From NCBI RefSeq assembly GCF_030272615.1, contig NC_081405.1, forward strand, positions 612,656,920 to 612,720,919: DNA of 64,000 nucleotides. Direction: 5' to 3'. The DNA comes from Cryptomeria japonica. Lineage: Eukaryota; Streptophyta; Pinopsida; Cupressales; Cupressaceae. Made by a program: the position numbers and the translations under genes. The notes beneath the pieces are model-generated. The model made no database searches. It had not been told where the DNA came from and saw nothing but the letters and a program-made list of their open reading frames with translations. Position 1 is the first letter of the stretch. Every line of letters starts with the position of its first letter. Shown in pieces: positions 26,135 to 38,212 of the stretch.

Positions 26135-26320
26135 TGATGGCATTTGGTTTAAGGAATGAAGCATCTTGTATAAGATGATAAGTCTGGTTTTGATAATGGA
26201 ATAACCTACATAAGACAAATGATAGATCAAAAGGATAATATTTGGTTTCAAGAATGAACATCTCATATAAGATGATAGATTTGGTTTCGAGGATGTAACA
26301 ACCCATATAGACAAATTATA
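26135..26320. repeat. two-copy imperfect tandem repeat of about 100 bp
   Basis: Copies at about 26,143-26,240 and 26,245-26,320 share ATTTGGTTT, a TATAAGATGATA segment and AGACAAAT in the same order, with small deletions. Confidence 0.55.
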
Positions 26321-26879
26321 TTTGATAAAGATTGCTAATGTTGATTACGCAATTGATCGATTAAGTTGTAGGCCAACTCGGTAGTTTGTATATTTATGTG
26401 TGATTTTTTAAGCTTAGTGTTATATGTAATGTTTTGACTGTGTTTGTTCAAATTTTTGATGTCTTATCAAGAGACTATTTATTATGGATTTGGGATTTTT
26501 GAAAAAAAAAAAAAAAATTGGATTTTAAAATTTTTTGAAAGTTGTCTTAATCACTGATTGAGGCATAAGACATATATCAAGATTTTTTTTCAAGAAGGAT
26601 GTATTTATTTTCCCTAGTTTCTAACAAGGCATAAAGTATTATGAGAAAATGAATTGACTATTGGGATGGAGATGGATAAGTGAAGGATAGAGGCAACTTA
26701 TTATGGAATCAAGGCTGATTTGATTTTCAAGGACTATCTCACGATGGGATAACATGTTTATCCAAGCTAAGGGAATAGATATGGAAATGTAAGGTCATGG
26801 CATGGTGAATTGAATAGCATGTTTTCCATAGGAATGGGCATGTCAAGAGGTTCCTGAAAGTATGTTTTGCATTTTATTT

Positions 26880-27632
26880 TTTTAGTTTTGATCAAAGATC
26901 AAGAGATGGATTTGGATAGGATGGATATAGGATATAGATAGGATAATGAAAGATCAAAGGGTATAACAGATGATGAAAATAATATATGGATAATTTAATG
27001 GATATGGACTGAAGGTTAAGTAGATAGGATGAATGATGCTTATGGAGATTGTTAACCTTATCAAGATCAAAGGTGGAAAAGTGAATGCAGACGTAGATAG
27101 GGTGAATGAGGGATAATGGAGGATGTGGTGGATAAGATAGCATGGATGAAACTTTCCCCCAAGTATACAGTGCAAGAGAAAAATGGATTACACATGACAC
27201 ATGTTTGCCAAGTTTTCATCATGGTACTTGCCCAAGGTGCCAAAAGAGGTGGTTTTCACTATTGGATGAATTGTTTCTCTTTACTTTTTTTTATGTTTTT
27301 TTTCATTTTTTTGACTTTTTAGAAGATAATGGATGCATGATATGAGATAGAGGAAGGACTCAAGCGTCTCATTTTTTGGGTAGTACCCATGAAATATGTG
27401 CTACAAAGGATTATGGCTATTGAGGGTATTCTCAAAGAAATTGGTAGGGTGATGGTAAGGGGAGATGAAACAAATGATAAGATGGAATAAGGTAAGAATT
27501 TATGCTAAGGATTGGATGAGTGGGATGGAAGGATAGAAAATAGGTGTTGGAAGATTTTTGTTTGAGTGGATGGAAATGTTTTCAAGATCAATGTTGGCAC
27601 ACACCTTGAGGGGTGGTGGAGTGATGGAGAAA
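26880..27632 (-). pseudogene. left portion of an old Pro/Ser-rich coding relic (substrate of element A)
   Basis: This is the sequence that continues across the element A insertion: removing A and one AAATG duplication joins 35,347 (on the right) to 27,632. On the minus strand the region is rich in Pro, His, Ser and Ile with few stops (for example ITPPPLKVCANIDLENISIH and SPYHHPTNFFENTLNSHNPL). It resembles no domain I can name. It is probably the distal part of the gag-like relic described at 35,347-36,556. Confidence 0.4.
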
Positions 27633-27637
27633 AAATG

Positions 27638-30141
27638 TGTTAGCCCTGAATTTTGATTCCATTGAATGAACATCAAAGTCTTGCAAGCTTTAGGAAATTG
27701 AACTAGCGGGAATGTTCTTTTAAACTGATAAACTTGGTGCCCGGATCAACATTCATTTTAAAATCACTATTTGAAGAGGAGAAGTGTCACTAGCCCTTGA
27801 CCCTTGTCTATATCGTTCAGCCAATAATTTACAAAAGAAAAATAAATCTTTTTTTGAGGATTTAATTAGAAAGTGGGTTATGAGCATTGTGGGACCACTC
27901 AGCGTACTTATTACTCCAAGGTGTCCCCCGAGAAGGAACTTGGCACTCGGCAAAATGTGTTTTTTGGTTTGGTCAAGTCCTAAGTCATGTGAAAGGAAAT
28001 TGAACATTCGTTTGGTCCCTCTTTTCCAGTTGCTTGAACTCCATGTTTTGCGGTTATTAGTGTGTGGGACCACTTGGGACTCAGTGGGAATGTCTTTTCC
28101 ACTTCGGTGAGTCCCAAGTGGATGAGAAGACGTGCATTGTATAATGAATATAGATCTATTTGGAAACTTGTAACTTGGTGAGATGCCCAAGTTAATTTCA
28201 TTGAGACCCAAGTAAGGAGAGAAAATGGGTTGCATGTTGACTATGGGAAATATGAGTTGTCAACTCGGCACGTGGCGAGATATTTAGAATATCTTCAACG
28301 AGACCTGAGTTGTATTTAAATATAGTGAGGTGGGTGATTCACTAATTGGAAGGCCTATCATATGAATGTATCATGACCATTAATGTGGTCCAAGATTAGT
28401 CAAACATGCCAAAAACGTCGGCATTTGAGTTTTATACTCAAATAGATGTCAGAGCATCAGGGAGGTGCAGGATGGTTCACACATGTTTGAAGGAATAAAA
28501 TCATGAAAGGATTATTTTCAAAATTATGATCATATGCGTGAAGCCATAACAACACTAATTCATATAGAACGGAGCTTGAAAGGACGGTAGAGATGTTCTT
28601 AAATATAGATCAACGTAAGGATGGATAAGTCATTAATTCATATGAATAACTTGGCTGAAGATTAAACTTTAGAGATGTTTAAAGCTATGACAAAGCCTTG
28701 TGAGGAATGGATCATGTTGCAGAAGAGGTGTTGAAGTCCTGAGAGAAAACTTGTGGTAAATCTGTCATACAACCAAAGGGGGCTTGAAAATGCACCAAAC
28801 TGCTAGAGAGGAACAGGATGATTAATGTGCATATGCAATACTATTTACAGTCTACATTTCACTAGATTTCCTCTAGCAACAAAATTTTCCCTTTGGATGT
28901 AGAAGTGTAGGGAGACAGGGTGAGATGCAGACACTGAGGAATTGGGTTGGTAGTGTCATTAACCCAAACTCTCAAATTTTTCCCCTACCAGGATGAGTAG
29001 TGGAAGCTGCTCAAGCTGGTATCTTTTGTATCTATAACCACCCATGGTCGGTGGTGATGTGGTTGGTGTAGTGGTAGGCTCCCATTGATGCTCTCTGATC
29101 TGGGCATGATGGCTACCACACAGCCATCCAGATGGTTACATATTAGGACAAAATAGAGGCAACTAGATCCATTCGGTGATTTTTGGAAAGAAAAGGCTAA
29201 CTAGAAGAATAAGTTGGACACATGTAAATACCCTGAAGCTTGTCGCATTCCTTACCATTATAAAAGGAATACCAAGGTTATATTAGAGGTTCTGAATTTT
29301 CTCATTTTTTGGGCAGGTAGAATAGGGTTGTGTATAGTCTAATGCTTGAAGAAATTCCTTAAGGGACAAATGTAAAAAAGTTTTGGTAATTTCAGTTAGT
29401 TCATGAGCAAACTGTCAAATTGTTGTAGGAATTGTCTCCATTTGTTTCTTCAGATTTTATATAAATCAAAACATTTAGGATGTTTTGATTTGTCTTGACA
29501 TATTTCTATTAATGTGTGATTATGCATATGGATTTCCATCAAGGAAGGAATTAAAGTCTATCTGCAAATTACAATGAATTTGAGATATATTTTATGGATT
29601 AACAAGAATGGTTTATCTAGCAGCAAAAGGAGTTGTGTTAATGTAAGGCATTAATGTTTTTAAAAGCCCACTAATCTGAAGTAATTTATTGTTTGGGTTT
29701 GCATCTGTTATCTAGGAATTGACTCAATGCCCATGGATAGACACTAGTCAACTACCTTTCAAAACTTGTTTCAAAAACATTTCAAATCAAATTCATCTTT
29801 CTTTTACCCTTCCCTTTCTTGTTTTATAAATTATTCATAAGTTATTTGTTCTCAGCTATTTACAAAGCATGTGGGATATTGTATCTGAGAATAATCCATT
29901 TTCATTAGGCCTATAGGTAGTAGTTGTTAAGAGGTTATTGTTAAATGCAGGTCCAAAAATAGGAATACCCTCCTGAATGTGATGGAGCTCGAAGTGAAGA
30001 AGGCTTTGAAAGCCTTGTTATGTTGCATTTTCTTGTCCTTAGTCTATTGACAGTACAAATCAGATGTTCTAGATCTCTAATCCCATAACCTAGAATTTTA
30101 TTTATCCTTAGGACTAAGGGTTGCAAGAAAAATAACCAACA
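27638..30141 (+). repeat. 5' LTR of element A
   Basis: A 2,504-bp LTR with TG...CA ends and short inverted termini (TGTTRG/CCAACA). It contains several copies of an ACTCGG/CTCGGC-type motif, a G-box core CACGTG at about 28,268 (mutated to CACGCG in the 3' LTR) and a TATTTAAATATAG stretch at about 28,312 that could be a TATA element. Open frames within it are chance. Confidence 0.93.
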
Positions 30142-30751
30142 AAAAGATGAGTCTGTTGGGGAATGAACCATGGAATTATCTATATGGCAAGGAGTCAAGA
30201 ATGTGTAGAGTCTAAAATTTGTTTCAAATCTACAAAATTTTAGCCTAGAGAAGATTTTATTTGTAGTTGATTTCAAGAAAGAAGTGTGACTCTGCTGATG
30301 TGTGAAACCGAGAATGAATTTACGATTCAAACGATTTCCAGGTGTTTGAAATCTTTCCTCTGGTAAGGAGGTGGCGACTCTGAGTAAAGAACTTGAGATT
30401 TGAAGAAGATCTTCAAAAAAATTAATCAATAAAGAAGATAAACAACAGTTGCAATGTTCCAAGTATTCTCCAAAAAAAATATATGAAGATGTCAAATGTT
30501 CCCTTCAAGTGAGTTGAGAACTAGATTAGGGAAAAGATAGAGGTTGCCACAACATACTTCTCAATCTTCATTAATTTTATTTTTCTTTTATGAAAGAAGT
30601 ATGCATAGTGCTTACATTTATGCTTAGTGAAAGAGACCTTAGCCTTTGTTGTAATAAGATACAAGTTATGTATTTTTAAGGTCTCTTGTTGAAAAGATTC
30701 TTTGTAAGAGCACAATTATTCAGGATGTATCAGTAGTATAATCATCCTTGT
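30142..30751 (+). other. element A 5' leader
   Basis: Non-coding interval between the 5' LTR and gag. The bases just inside the LTR do not match a usual plant primer-binding site such as TGGTATCAGAGC, so the priming tRNA cannot be named. Confidence 0.6.
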
Positions 30752-31450
30752 ATGGGTCTTGATGTGACCCTGATTTGTAATGAGACATGGTCATATAATA
30801 AGAGAGGTTTCAACACTACAAGATATAGAGCTATAAATTTTGATCGCATCTATGGTTATCCAAATCCTATTCCACCAGAGATCAAAAAAGGACTAAACAA
30901 ATTTAGTGGTAAGAAGAGTGAATCAGCTGAAAAGTATCTGTAGAGATTTATTGAGTTAACAGAGGATTATGAAATTGATCATGAGGATGTGATCCTTAGA
31001 TTATTTGTGCAGTCTTTAATAGATGAGGCACGAGAGTGGTTTTCAAATTTGTTCTGACAATCAATTAACTCTTGGAAAGACTTTCAAACAACATTTAGCG
31101 ACCAATTTGGTGAATGGGTTAGTGAGTTTGCTTTGCTCACTAATTTCTTTGATATCTACATTATAGAAGAGGAGTTGGTATTAGTTTTTAACTTGAGATT
31201 TATGTAGACTTTGAAGAGGATTCCTGAAGGTCCAAGACCAAATGATGCTCAAGAATTGTGTATTTACTTAGGAGCATTTTATCTTGATATGAGCTACACA
31301 CTTAGAATGGAGGAACCAGCAAATTTGCATCAAGCATTAGAGATTGCTATGAACATAGAGAAAGTTGAAAAGTTTGGGATGATGAGAAGATTCAAGCCTA
31401 AGCTCAAAAGATGTTATGAGGAATCCTATGCAAATGAGAAACACATTTAG
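30752..31450 (+). pseudogene. gypsy-type gag of element A
   Basis: In one frame: INFDRIYGYPNP, then the retrotransposon gag core with KGLNKFSGKKSES, EDVILRLFVQSLIDEAREWF, SWKDFQTTFSDQFGEW and IPEGPRPNDAQELC, then an Ala/Glu-rich helix (LHQALEIAMNIEKVEKFGM). The EAREWF...SW..F..TF..QFG pattern is diagnostic of Ty3/gypsy gag, the capsid-forming structural protein. Three in-frame stops (near 30,941, 31,057 and 31,205) interrupt it, at least two compatible with CAG to TAG. The frame is left near 31,440. Confidence 0.85.
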
Positions 31451-32364
31451 AGGTTGTGAGTGTTATTTCAAATGGTTATCAACTTGTTTCTCCAATTAAA
31501 ATCTTTGATAGTGTACCTCTGTGCAATGCTAGTTATATATCTCATGAGGTAAAAGTTGAGCTCATAGAGTGCATAATGCATTCTAATGAAGTGAACATGT
31601 TTTAGTTTATGCCAATGCCCCATGTATTTGTCCAAGATGATGAAAATAAAGAGTTGCTTGAGGTGTGTAAACCTGAAAAGGTTCCATTTCACATAATAGA
31701 TCAGACTGCTTTTCACTCACCTTACCAGCAAAGTGTTCTTGATTGGATATGCACAATTGAGAATGTTGAAGTTCAACATGCCTTGAATAGTCACATTCTT
31801 TCCAGTGGAGTTGATGATGATTTTTCTTGTATGGAGTACAATTAGGATTGTTTATCTTAGAAAGCCAATGTGGATGGTAATTATTTTGATGTTATAAATG
31901 ATGATGTTGATTCTGACTATTCTTTTCTTGACATTGAAGATAATGTTAAAAATAATTTTAATAAAGTCTCTAATCCTCTGTTTGATGAAGATGTAGACTT
32001 GAATAAGGTGGTGCTCAGCCATAATGTATTTAAAGGTAAATTTAATGAATTTTATAATCTATTATATGAAGAAGTGACTGAAAATTCAAATGATTTAAAT
32101 GTTGCACCAATTTATAAGATGAATGAGTATGGTGACCAAGACGTTATGTCTGATTCAATGTCATTTTATGATACTAAATTTTCTTGCAGTGTTTATTGTG
32201 ATAATTCTATTGAGAATAGTTTAGATGTTTGTGAGCATGGTTTGCTTGGTGAAGCAGGAAGTCATCAAATTGATCAGAAATTAATGTCTTTGTTGAGAAT
32301 GAAATGTAGAAATCAAAGTCAGACATTTCAGTTCCATGTGAGATGCAATCAAGTGATGGAGTGA
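31440..32364 (+). pseudogene. unidentified acidic C-terminal extension after element A gag
   Basis: A frame shifted by one from gag stays open over about 300 codons with three TAG codons (about 31,603, 31,843 and 31,858). It reads EVVSVISNGYQLVSPIKIFD, then FVQDDENKELLEVCKPEKV and an Asp/Asn-rich region with VINDDVDSDYSFLDIEDNV, and ends RCNQVME. No zinc knuckle, protease active site or polymerase motif is visible. Coding-like composition and continuity with gag suggest a genuine second part of the element's protein. I do not recognise its function. Confidence 0.5.
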
Positions 32365-32838
32365 ATAACAATTGTCAATTGAATAGTTGTTTGATTGCAT
32401 ATGACAACTTCTACATATTGTATAAGGATGCATTACCTAATGAATGTGGCAAATATTCATCCGTGGATGATAGAGAAAAAATCATAACAGGTTGTTCAAT
32501 GCCTAGTATTTAACATCAGTATGGCACATTAAAAAATGATGGTGGAAGTTCAAGGATATGGTTGAAAGTGCCAAGGATAGTGTATGTGATCAGGTTGTTC
32601 CTGGTGGTATTTTTAGATTGGTGATCACATATTCAAGTGAGAATCATATTTTTGATAGAGGTAAACTTCAGTTCTATATTGTTGATGGCTCGGGGCCACC
32701 AAACAAAGTTTGGGTCTGATTATTGGAAACAATGTGCAGTAGTTATGAGCCCAATGGAGCATGCACATGGTCTGCTTCACCCAAGGATCTAGATTCTTGC
32801 TATGCCCATAGGAGAAAAACATTCCCAACTAGAGCCAC
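32365..32838 (+). other. element A 3' untranslated interior
   Basis: Non-coding stretch before the 3' LTR. A classical purine tract directly before 32,839 is missing. The nearest purine-rich run is AGGAGAAAAA about 30 bp upstream. Confidence 0.5.
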
Positions 32839-35341
32839 TGTTAGCCCTGAATTTTGATCCCATTGAAAAAACATCAAAGTCCTACAAGCTTTTTTAAATT
32901 GAACTGGCAGGATTGTTCTTTTAAACTGATAAACTTGGTGCCCCAATCAACATTAATTTTAAAATCACTATTTGAAGAGGAGAAGTGTCATTGGCCCTTG
33001 ACCCTTGTCTATATTTTTTAGCTAGTAATTTATAGAAGAAAAATAAATCTTTTTTTGAGGATTTAAATAGAAAGTGGGTCCCGAGCATTGTGTGACCACT
33101 CAGCGTACTTATTACTCCAAGGCGTCCCCTGGGAAGGAACTTGACACTCAGCAAAATGTATTTTCTAGTTTGGCCGAGTCCCGAGTCATGTGGTAGGAAA
33201 TTGAATATTCAGCCTTCAGTTGGTTCCTCTTTTCTGATTGCTCGAAATCTATGTTTTGCGGTTGTTAGTGTGTGGGACCACTCGGGAGTCGGTGGGAATG
33301 TCTTTTCCACTTCGGCGAGTCCTGGGCGGATGAGAAGAAGTGATCTATGTACTGAATAGAGATCTAGCTGGCAACTCACAACTCGGTGAGATTTCCAAGT
33401 TAATTTCACCGAGACCCTAGTAAAGAAAGGAAGTGTGTTGACTGTGGGAAATATGAGTTGTTAGTCTGCCACGCGGTGAGATGTTTAGAATATCTTCAGT
33501 GAGACCCAAGTTGTCATTAAATATGGTGAGGTGGGTGATTCACCGGTTGGTAGGCCTATCATATGAATGTATCATGACCATTAATGTGTTCTAGGGTCAG
33601 TCAAATATGCCAAAAATGTTGACGTTTGAGTTTTATACTCAAACAGATGTCAGAGCATTAGGGATGTGCAGGATGGTTCACACATGTTTGAAGGAATAAA
33701 ATCATGAAAGGCTAATTTTCATGATCATATGTGTGAAGCCATAGCTGCAATAATTTCTATACAATGGAGCTTGAAAGTACAGTAGGGAAGTTCTTAAATA
33801 TAGATCAGCATAAGGATGGATAAGTCATTGATTCATATGACTAACTCAGTAGAAGATTAAACTTCAGAGATGTTTACAGCTATGCCAAAGCCTTGTGAGA
33901 AATGGATCGTGTTGCAAAAGAGGTGTCAAAGTCTTGAAAGAAAACCTGTGGTAAATCCATCATGCAACCAAAGGGGGCTTGAAAATGCACCAAACTGCCA
34001 GAGAGGAACAAGATGAATAATGTGCATATGCAATACTTTTTTATAGTCTACATTTGACTAAATTTCCTCTGGTGGCAAAATTTTCCCTTTGGATGTAGAA
34101 GTGTAGGGAGATAGTGGGCAATACAGACACTGAGGAATTTTGGGTTGGTAGCATCATTAACCCAAACTCTCAAAGTTCTCCCATACTAGGACGAGTAGCA
34201 GAAGTCGCTCGAGCTGGTATCTTCTACATCTATAACCACCCATGGTCGATGGTGACATGGTTGGTGTAGTGGTAGGCTCCCATTGATTCTCTTTGATCTA
34301 GGAATGATGGCTACCACACATAGCCATCCAGATGGTTACATATTAGGACAAAATAGAGGCAACCAGATCCATTCGATGATTTTTGGAAAGAAAAGGCTAA
34401 TTAGAAGAATAAGTTGGACACATGTAAATACCCTGAAGCTTGTCGCATTCCTTACCATTATAAAAGGAATACCACGGTTGTATTAGAGATTCTAAATTTT
34501 CTCATTTTATGGGCATGTAGAATAGGGTTGTGTATAGTCTAATGCTTGAATAAATTCCTTAAGGGATGAATGTAAAAATTTCTCAGAAATTTTAGTTAGT
34601 TCAAGAGAAAACTGTCAAATTGTTGCAAGAATTGTCTCCATTTGTATCTTTGGATTTCATATAAATCAAAATATTTAAGATGTTTTGATTTGTCTTGACA
34701 TATTTCTGTTAATGTGTGATTGTGCATATAGATTTCCTTCAAGGAAGGAATTAAAGTCTATCTGCAAATTACAATGAATTTGAGATATATTTTATGGATT
34801 AACAAGAATGGTTTATGTAGCAGCAAAAGGAGTTGTGTTAATGTAAGGCATTAATGCTTTTAAAATCCCACTAATCTAAAGTAATTTATTGTTTGGGTTT
34901 GCATCTGTGATCTAGGAATTGACTCAATGCCCATGGATAGACACTGGTCTACTACCTTTCAAAACCTGTTTCAAAAACATTTCAAATCAAATTCATCTTT
35001 ATTTTCCCCTTCCCTTTGTTGTTTTATAAATTATTCATAAGTTATTTGTTCTCATTTGTTTACAAAGCATGTGGGATACTATATCTAAGAACAATCAATT
35101 TTCATTAGGCCTATAGGTAGTAGTTGTTAAGAGGTTATTGTTAAATGCAGGACCAAAAATAGGAATACCCTCTTGAGTGTGATGGATCTCAAAGTGAAGA
35201 AGGCTTTGAAAGCCTTGTTATGTTGTATTTTCTTGTCCTTAGTCTGTAGACAGTGCAAATCAGATGTTCTAGGTATCTAATCCAATAACCTAGAATTTTA
35301 TTTATCCTTAGAACTGAGGGTTGCAAGAAAAATAACCAACA
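32839..35341 (+). repeat. 3' LTR of element A
   Basis: Direct copy of 27638-30141, 2,503 bp, same TG...CA ends, followed by the AAATG duplication. Confidence 0.93.
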
Positions 35342-35346
35342 AAATG

Positions 35347-36556
35347 GATTTTGGATTTTGAGATTTTGATGGAGAAGTGGATGTGCATTTTGGAACATAA
35401 GGACTCAAAATGGATGAAAGAGATGATGGAGGATTTAAGATAGTGGATTTTGATACATAGGGACCCAAAATAGATTTGAAAGGTGGGACATTTTTAGATG
35501 GAGGAGTGAAGGAATCCTTGGAATAGCCATGGGAATAGCAAGCTTTGGATGCCACATTTGATTTTCCTATGAGCAACTTGGGAATCCACATGGTTTTTAA
35601 TTTTGTTTTATATGGTGGTTGTTTAAAATGCATTGCTTCTATGAGAAGCTTAGAAATCCACATGGTTTTTTATTTTTATTTTTTCTTAATGGACCTTGGT
35701 GGCCTTTTGGATATTTTTTTTTGGATCAAAATTTGCTTTTATTTTACATGTCTTTTAGATGGGACATGTTGATCTTTAAATGTATGTTGATTTTGGACTT
35801 ATGGATCTTTCTTGGCATCCAAATTGCTTCCAAGAGAAATGGAATTCATGGGTGGATATGAATGATATGAAGGTATTTTGGATGATGTCATATAGATAGA
35901 TGGTTGGAAGGTTTTCAAGGATGTGTACTTTTGTTGAACTTGATTTATGGTAGGGTAAGTGGATTGTGAGCTAGAGATGATATGGATAGTGGATATAGAG
36001 ATATAAGGATCTAAGATAGATGGAAGGGATGAAGACTTTAGCTTTAGGTTATAAGGACCTAAAATGGATTTAGAGGACAGAAAGTGTATATTTGGGTGTA
36101 GATTGAGAAATATGGGGTTTAGAAAGGATACCAACATCTTGGGAGTGAGATATGTAGGCAAGGCCATGATAATTAGGATTTATTTTATATGGAGGGGTTC
36201 CAACATACCTTGTTCATGGATGCCTAGTTATTTTCCTTGATAATTCATGCTTTAACAACAATTTTTAGTAATGGGATACTTGTTACTGTTGAAACATGAT
36301 GCAAGTCCTTTTTGAGGGTGATATGGTGTGGAGGGGAGGATAAGCTCATGAAATAGATCATGTTTCATGAATAGATTGGATATGGGTGATTGGATTCTGA
36401 GGAGAATTAGGATCATGAGGTGGATTAAGAGGAATGTTGGGATCTTGAGATGTATATGAAGGATTATGACAAGGAGATGAAGGGATACTTTGATCTTTAC
36501 ATGGAAAATAATCATTGGATTGAGTGGAAAGGGTGCTTTTCTCTCATTTTTTAGTA
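35347..36556 (-). pseudogene. Pro/Ser-rich relic, middle portion, between the two nested insertions
   Basis: On the minus strand, starting at the copia 1 insertion site and reading leftward, one frame gives a Pro-rich region (SYTSQDPNIPLNPPHDPNSP, NPITHIQSIHET) and INPNYHGLAYISHSQDVGI. A downstream open frame (35,663-35,347) has repeated SILGPYV/SILSPYV/SILDPYI motifs. It is joined in frame to 58,725-58,901 if copia 1 is removed, which shows that this was one coding region before the insertion. Low complexity and Pro-rich character suggest the linker or N-terminal part of a retroelement gag. No catalytic domain is present. Confidence 0.45.
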
Positions 36557-36561
36557 GGATC

Positions 36562-38079
36562 TGTTAATCTTAGAGGATTCATTTAATACTGAGAGGGTGG
36601 TGAATCAGTATTAACAACAATTTCAAACTTAAAACTCAACCTTAAAAAACTTCATCAAATCATTCATAAACCAGAAATAAACTCTTTACCAATACCAGTA
36701 ACCACTGCTAATCATCTGCTAAAGTGATTTATCATGTCTGCACATTAAGTGTTCATTTACCATACATTAACTGAAAATAAACATAACACCACATAAGAAC
36801 ATTCACCATATGAACACCATGTTTTTAACGTGGAAACCCAAATAAGGAAAAACCACAATGGGAATTAATACCCACAAATATTTTGCACTCTTTCAGAATG
36901 CGCCCTATTAGGAGCCAAGCCCGGTTAGAATCTTACAATGATGCCTAGTTATGAGCAGACTTTGTTAGGAGTCACCTAGTTAAGGGATTTGGATAATGAG
37001 CCCTGTTAGGAGATATGACCTGTTAGGATCAAACTCACAAGAGGATTTAACACTCATATGTTGAGCTACTCGGTTATAGGATTTACAATGTAAGGCCTGT
37101 TAGGACCTACCTGGTTAAGGGATTTTAGCTGTTGCAATTGTTAGAGAATAACAGTGAATGATCTAGGTATAGCACTTAATTGCTTGCTTGATCAGATCCA
37201 ATTCTATTTCAAATCTACAACACTCTAGGAGATCTCTCACACCTTGGTTCAGCTTCACACACTTCTCAAAATACACCAACATAACAAAAATCAACTATAT
37301 TGACCTAAATAACCTCTACAACTTAGTCGGTTACAAAACCTTAAGACTTACATCATATATCATCACAGATATTTACAACTCATTACAGATCATCATATGG
37401 ATCATTACAATCAATTACAAATCAATATCAACAGTTGAGTGATCATAAATCATCACAACAACTCGATCCGATACAAATTCAAACCCTTAGCTCATTTTGC
37501 TAAGCACTTTGCACATTCCCAAGAAATTCCATTTTGATTGCGCCAAAACATAATTCAAACACTTCACACGGGTTGTTCCACATCACCATCAACATATGAA
37601 CTTGATGTATATCACCGCCAAACCAAAAATCATTGCCGATTAAGAGAATTATTTATCGGTCCTTAAACCCTAGCAAAAATATCATAGAAATCATAAAAAT
37701 GACTTCCAGTAACCAAAACATGATGCAGTTTCAGCCATATACATATTACAATGATACAAATACATATTCCAAACTGCAACACTTCAATCATCACCAATCA
37801 CTGGAATCAATCAAAACATCTCCTCATTTACCCGTTAAGGTCCAAATTCGCGATTCATTGTCCTTAATACCGATAAGACATTTTGGGTAGAGAAAAAAGA
37901 CTTAGATGACAAAATACATCATAGTAAACATCAGTTACCATCAATGACAAAACATATAATTGATCAAAGTAATCCAATCATGCAATCTCAATCTCTTCAT
38001 CACAATGTCATCACAAATAGTCCTTTATCGGTTTAGTCATCATTCTTCATTTGCATTAGTTATGCCAAACATGCCAACA
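36562..38079 (-). repeat. 3' LTR of copia 1
   Basis: 1,518 bp, TG...CA ends. At 36,905-37,130 it holds the irregular array of CCTGTTAGGA and CGGTTAAGGGATTT motifs shared with the other copia LTRs in this window. Confidence 0.93.
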
Positions 38080-38093
38080 TTCTCGCCCTTTGG
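38080..38093 (-). other. polypurine tract of copia 1
   Basis: The minus strand reads CCAAAGGGCGAGAA immediately before the 3' LTR, the expected position for the plus-strand primer. Copia 2 keeps the cleaner form AAAGGGGGAGA at the equivalent place. Confidence 0.8.
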
Positions 38094-38212
38094 CATTCAT
38101 GGCAACACCAATGTAAATACCAACATTTTCAACTGAAATCATGCTTCTCATATCTAGAACTTCTCTGCTACACTTCACACTTCTGTTGAACATCATCTAT
38201 TGGTATCACCCT

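Larger units (their letters stand above)
27633..35346 (+). mobile_element. element A: LTR retrotransposon, gypsy-type gag, non-autonomous, with AAATG site duplication
   Basis: Two direct LTRs (27638-30141 and 32839-35341, 2,504 and 2,503 bp) both begin TGTTAGCCCTG and end AACCAACA. The element is flanked by a perfect 5-bp duplication AAATG (27633-27637 and 35342-35346). The 2,697-bp interior has a gypsy gag and an unidentified continuation but no protease, reverse transcriptase or integrase, so it could only have moved with help in trans. No convincing primer-binding site or polypurine tract remains. The first ~147 bp of the two LTRs differ at about 14 positions by hand count, while later stretches are closer, so it is old. 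Confidence 0.93.

Noticed and set aside
26091-26314. Pair of overlapping minus-strand frames with ILETK/LKPN repeats
   Set aside because: They read through a two-copy DNA repeat in different frames. The similarity comes from the duplication.
27753-28235. 160-codon minus-strand frame in the element A LTR, with a similar one in the other LTR
   Set aside because: Frame is not conserved between the two LTRs and shows no domain.
30142-30165. Primer-binding site of element A
   Set aside because: The bases inside the 5' LTR do not match the 3' end of initiator Met-tRNA or another usual primer. I left it unassigned.
29941-30495. 184-codon minus-strand frame across the element A LTR end
   Set aside because: It spans the LTR/interior boundary antisense to the element and has no family match. 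Treated as chance.
36905-37130. Telomere-like repeats (GTTAGG) in copia LTRs
   Set aside because: Motifs are irregularly spaced, alternate with unrelated words and are shared by LTRs. They are not tandem TTTAGGG arrays.
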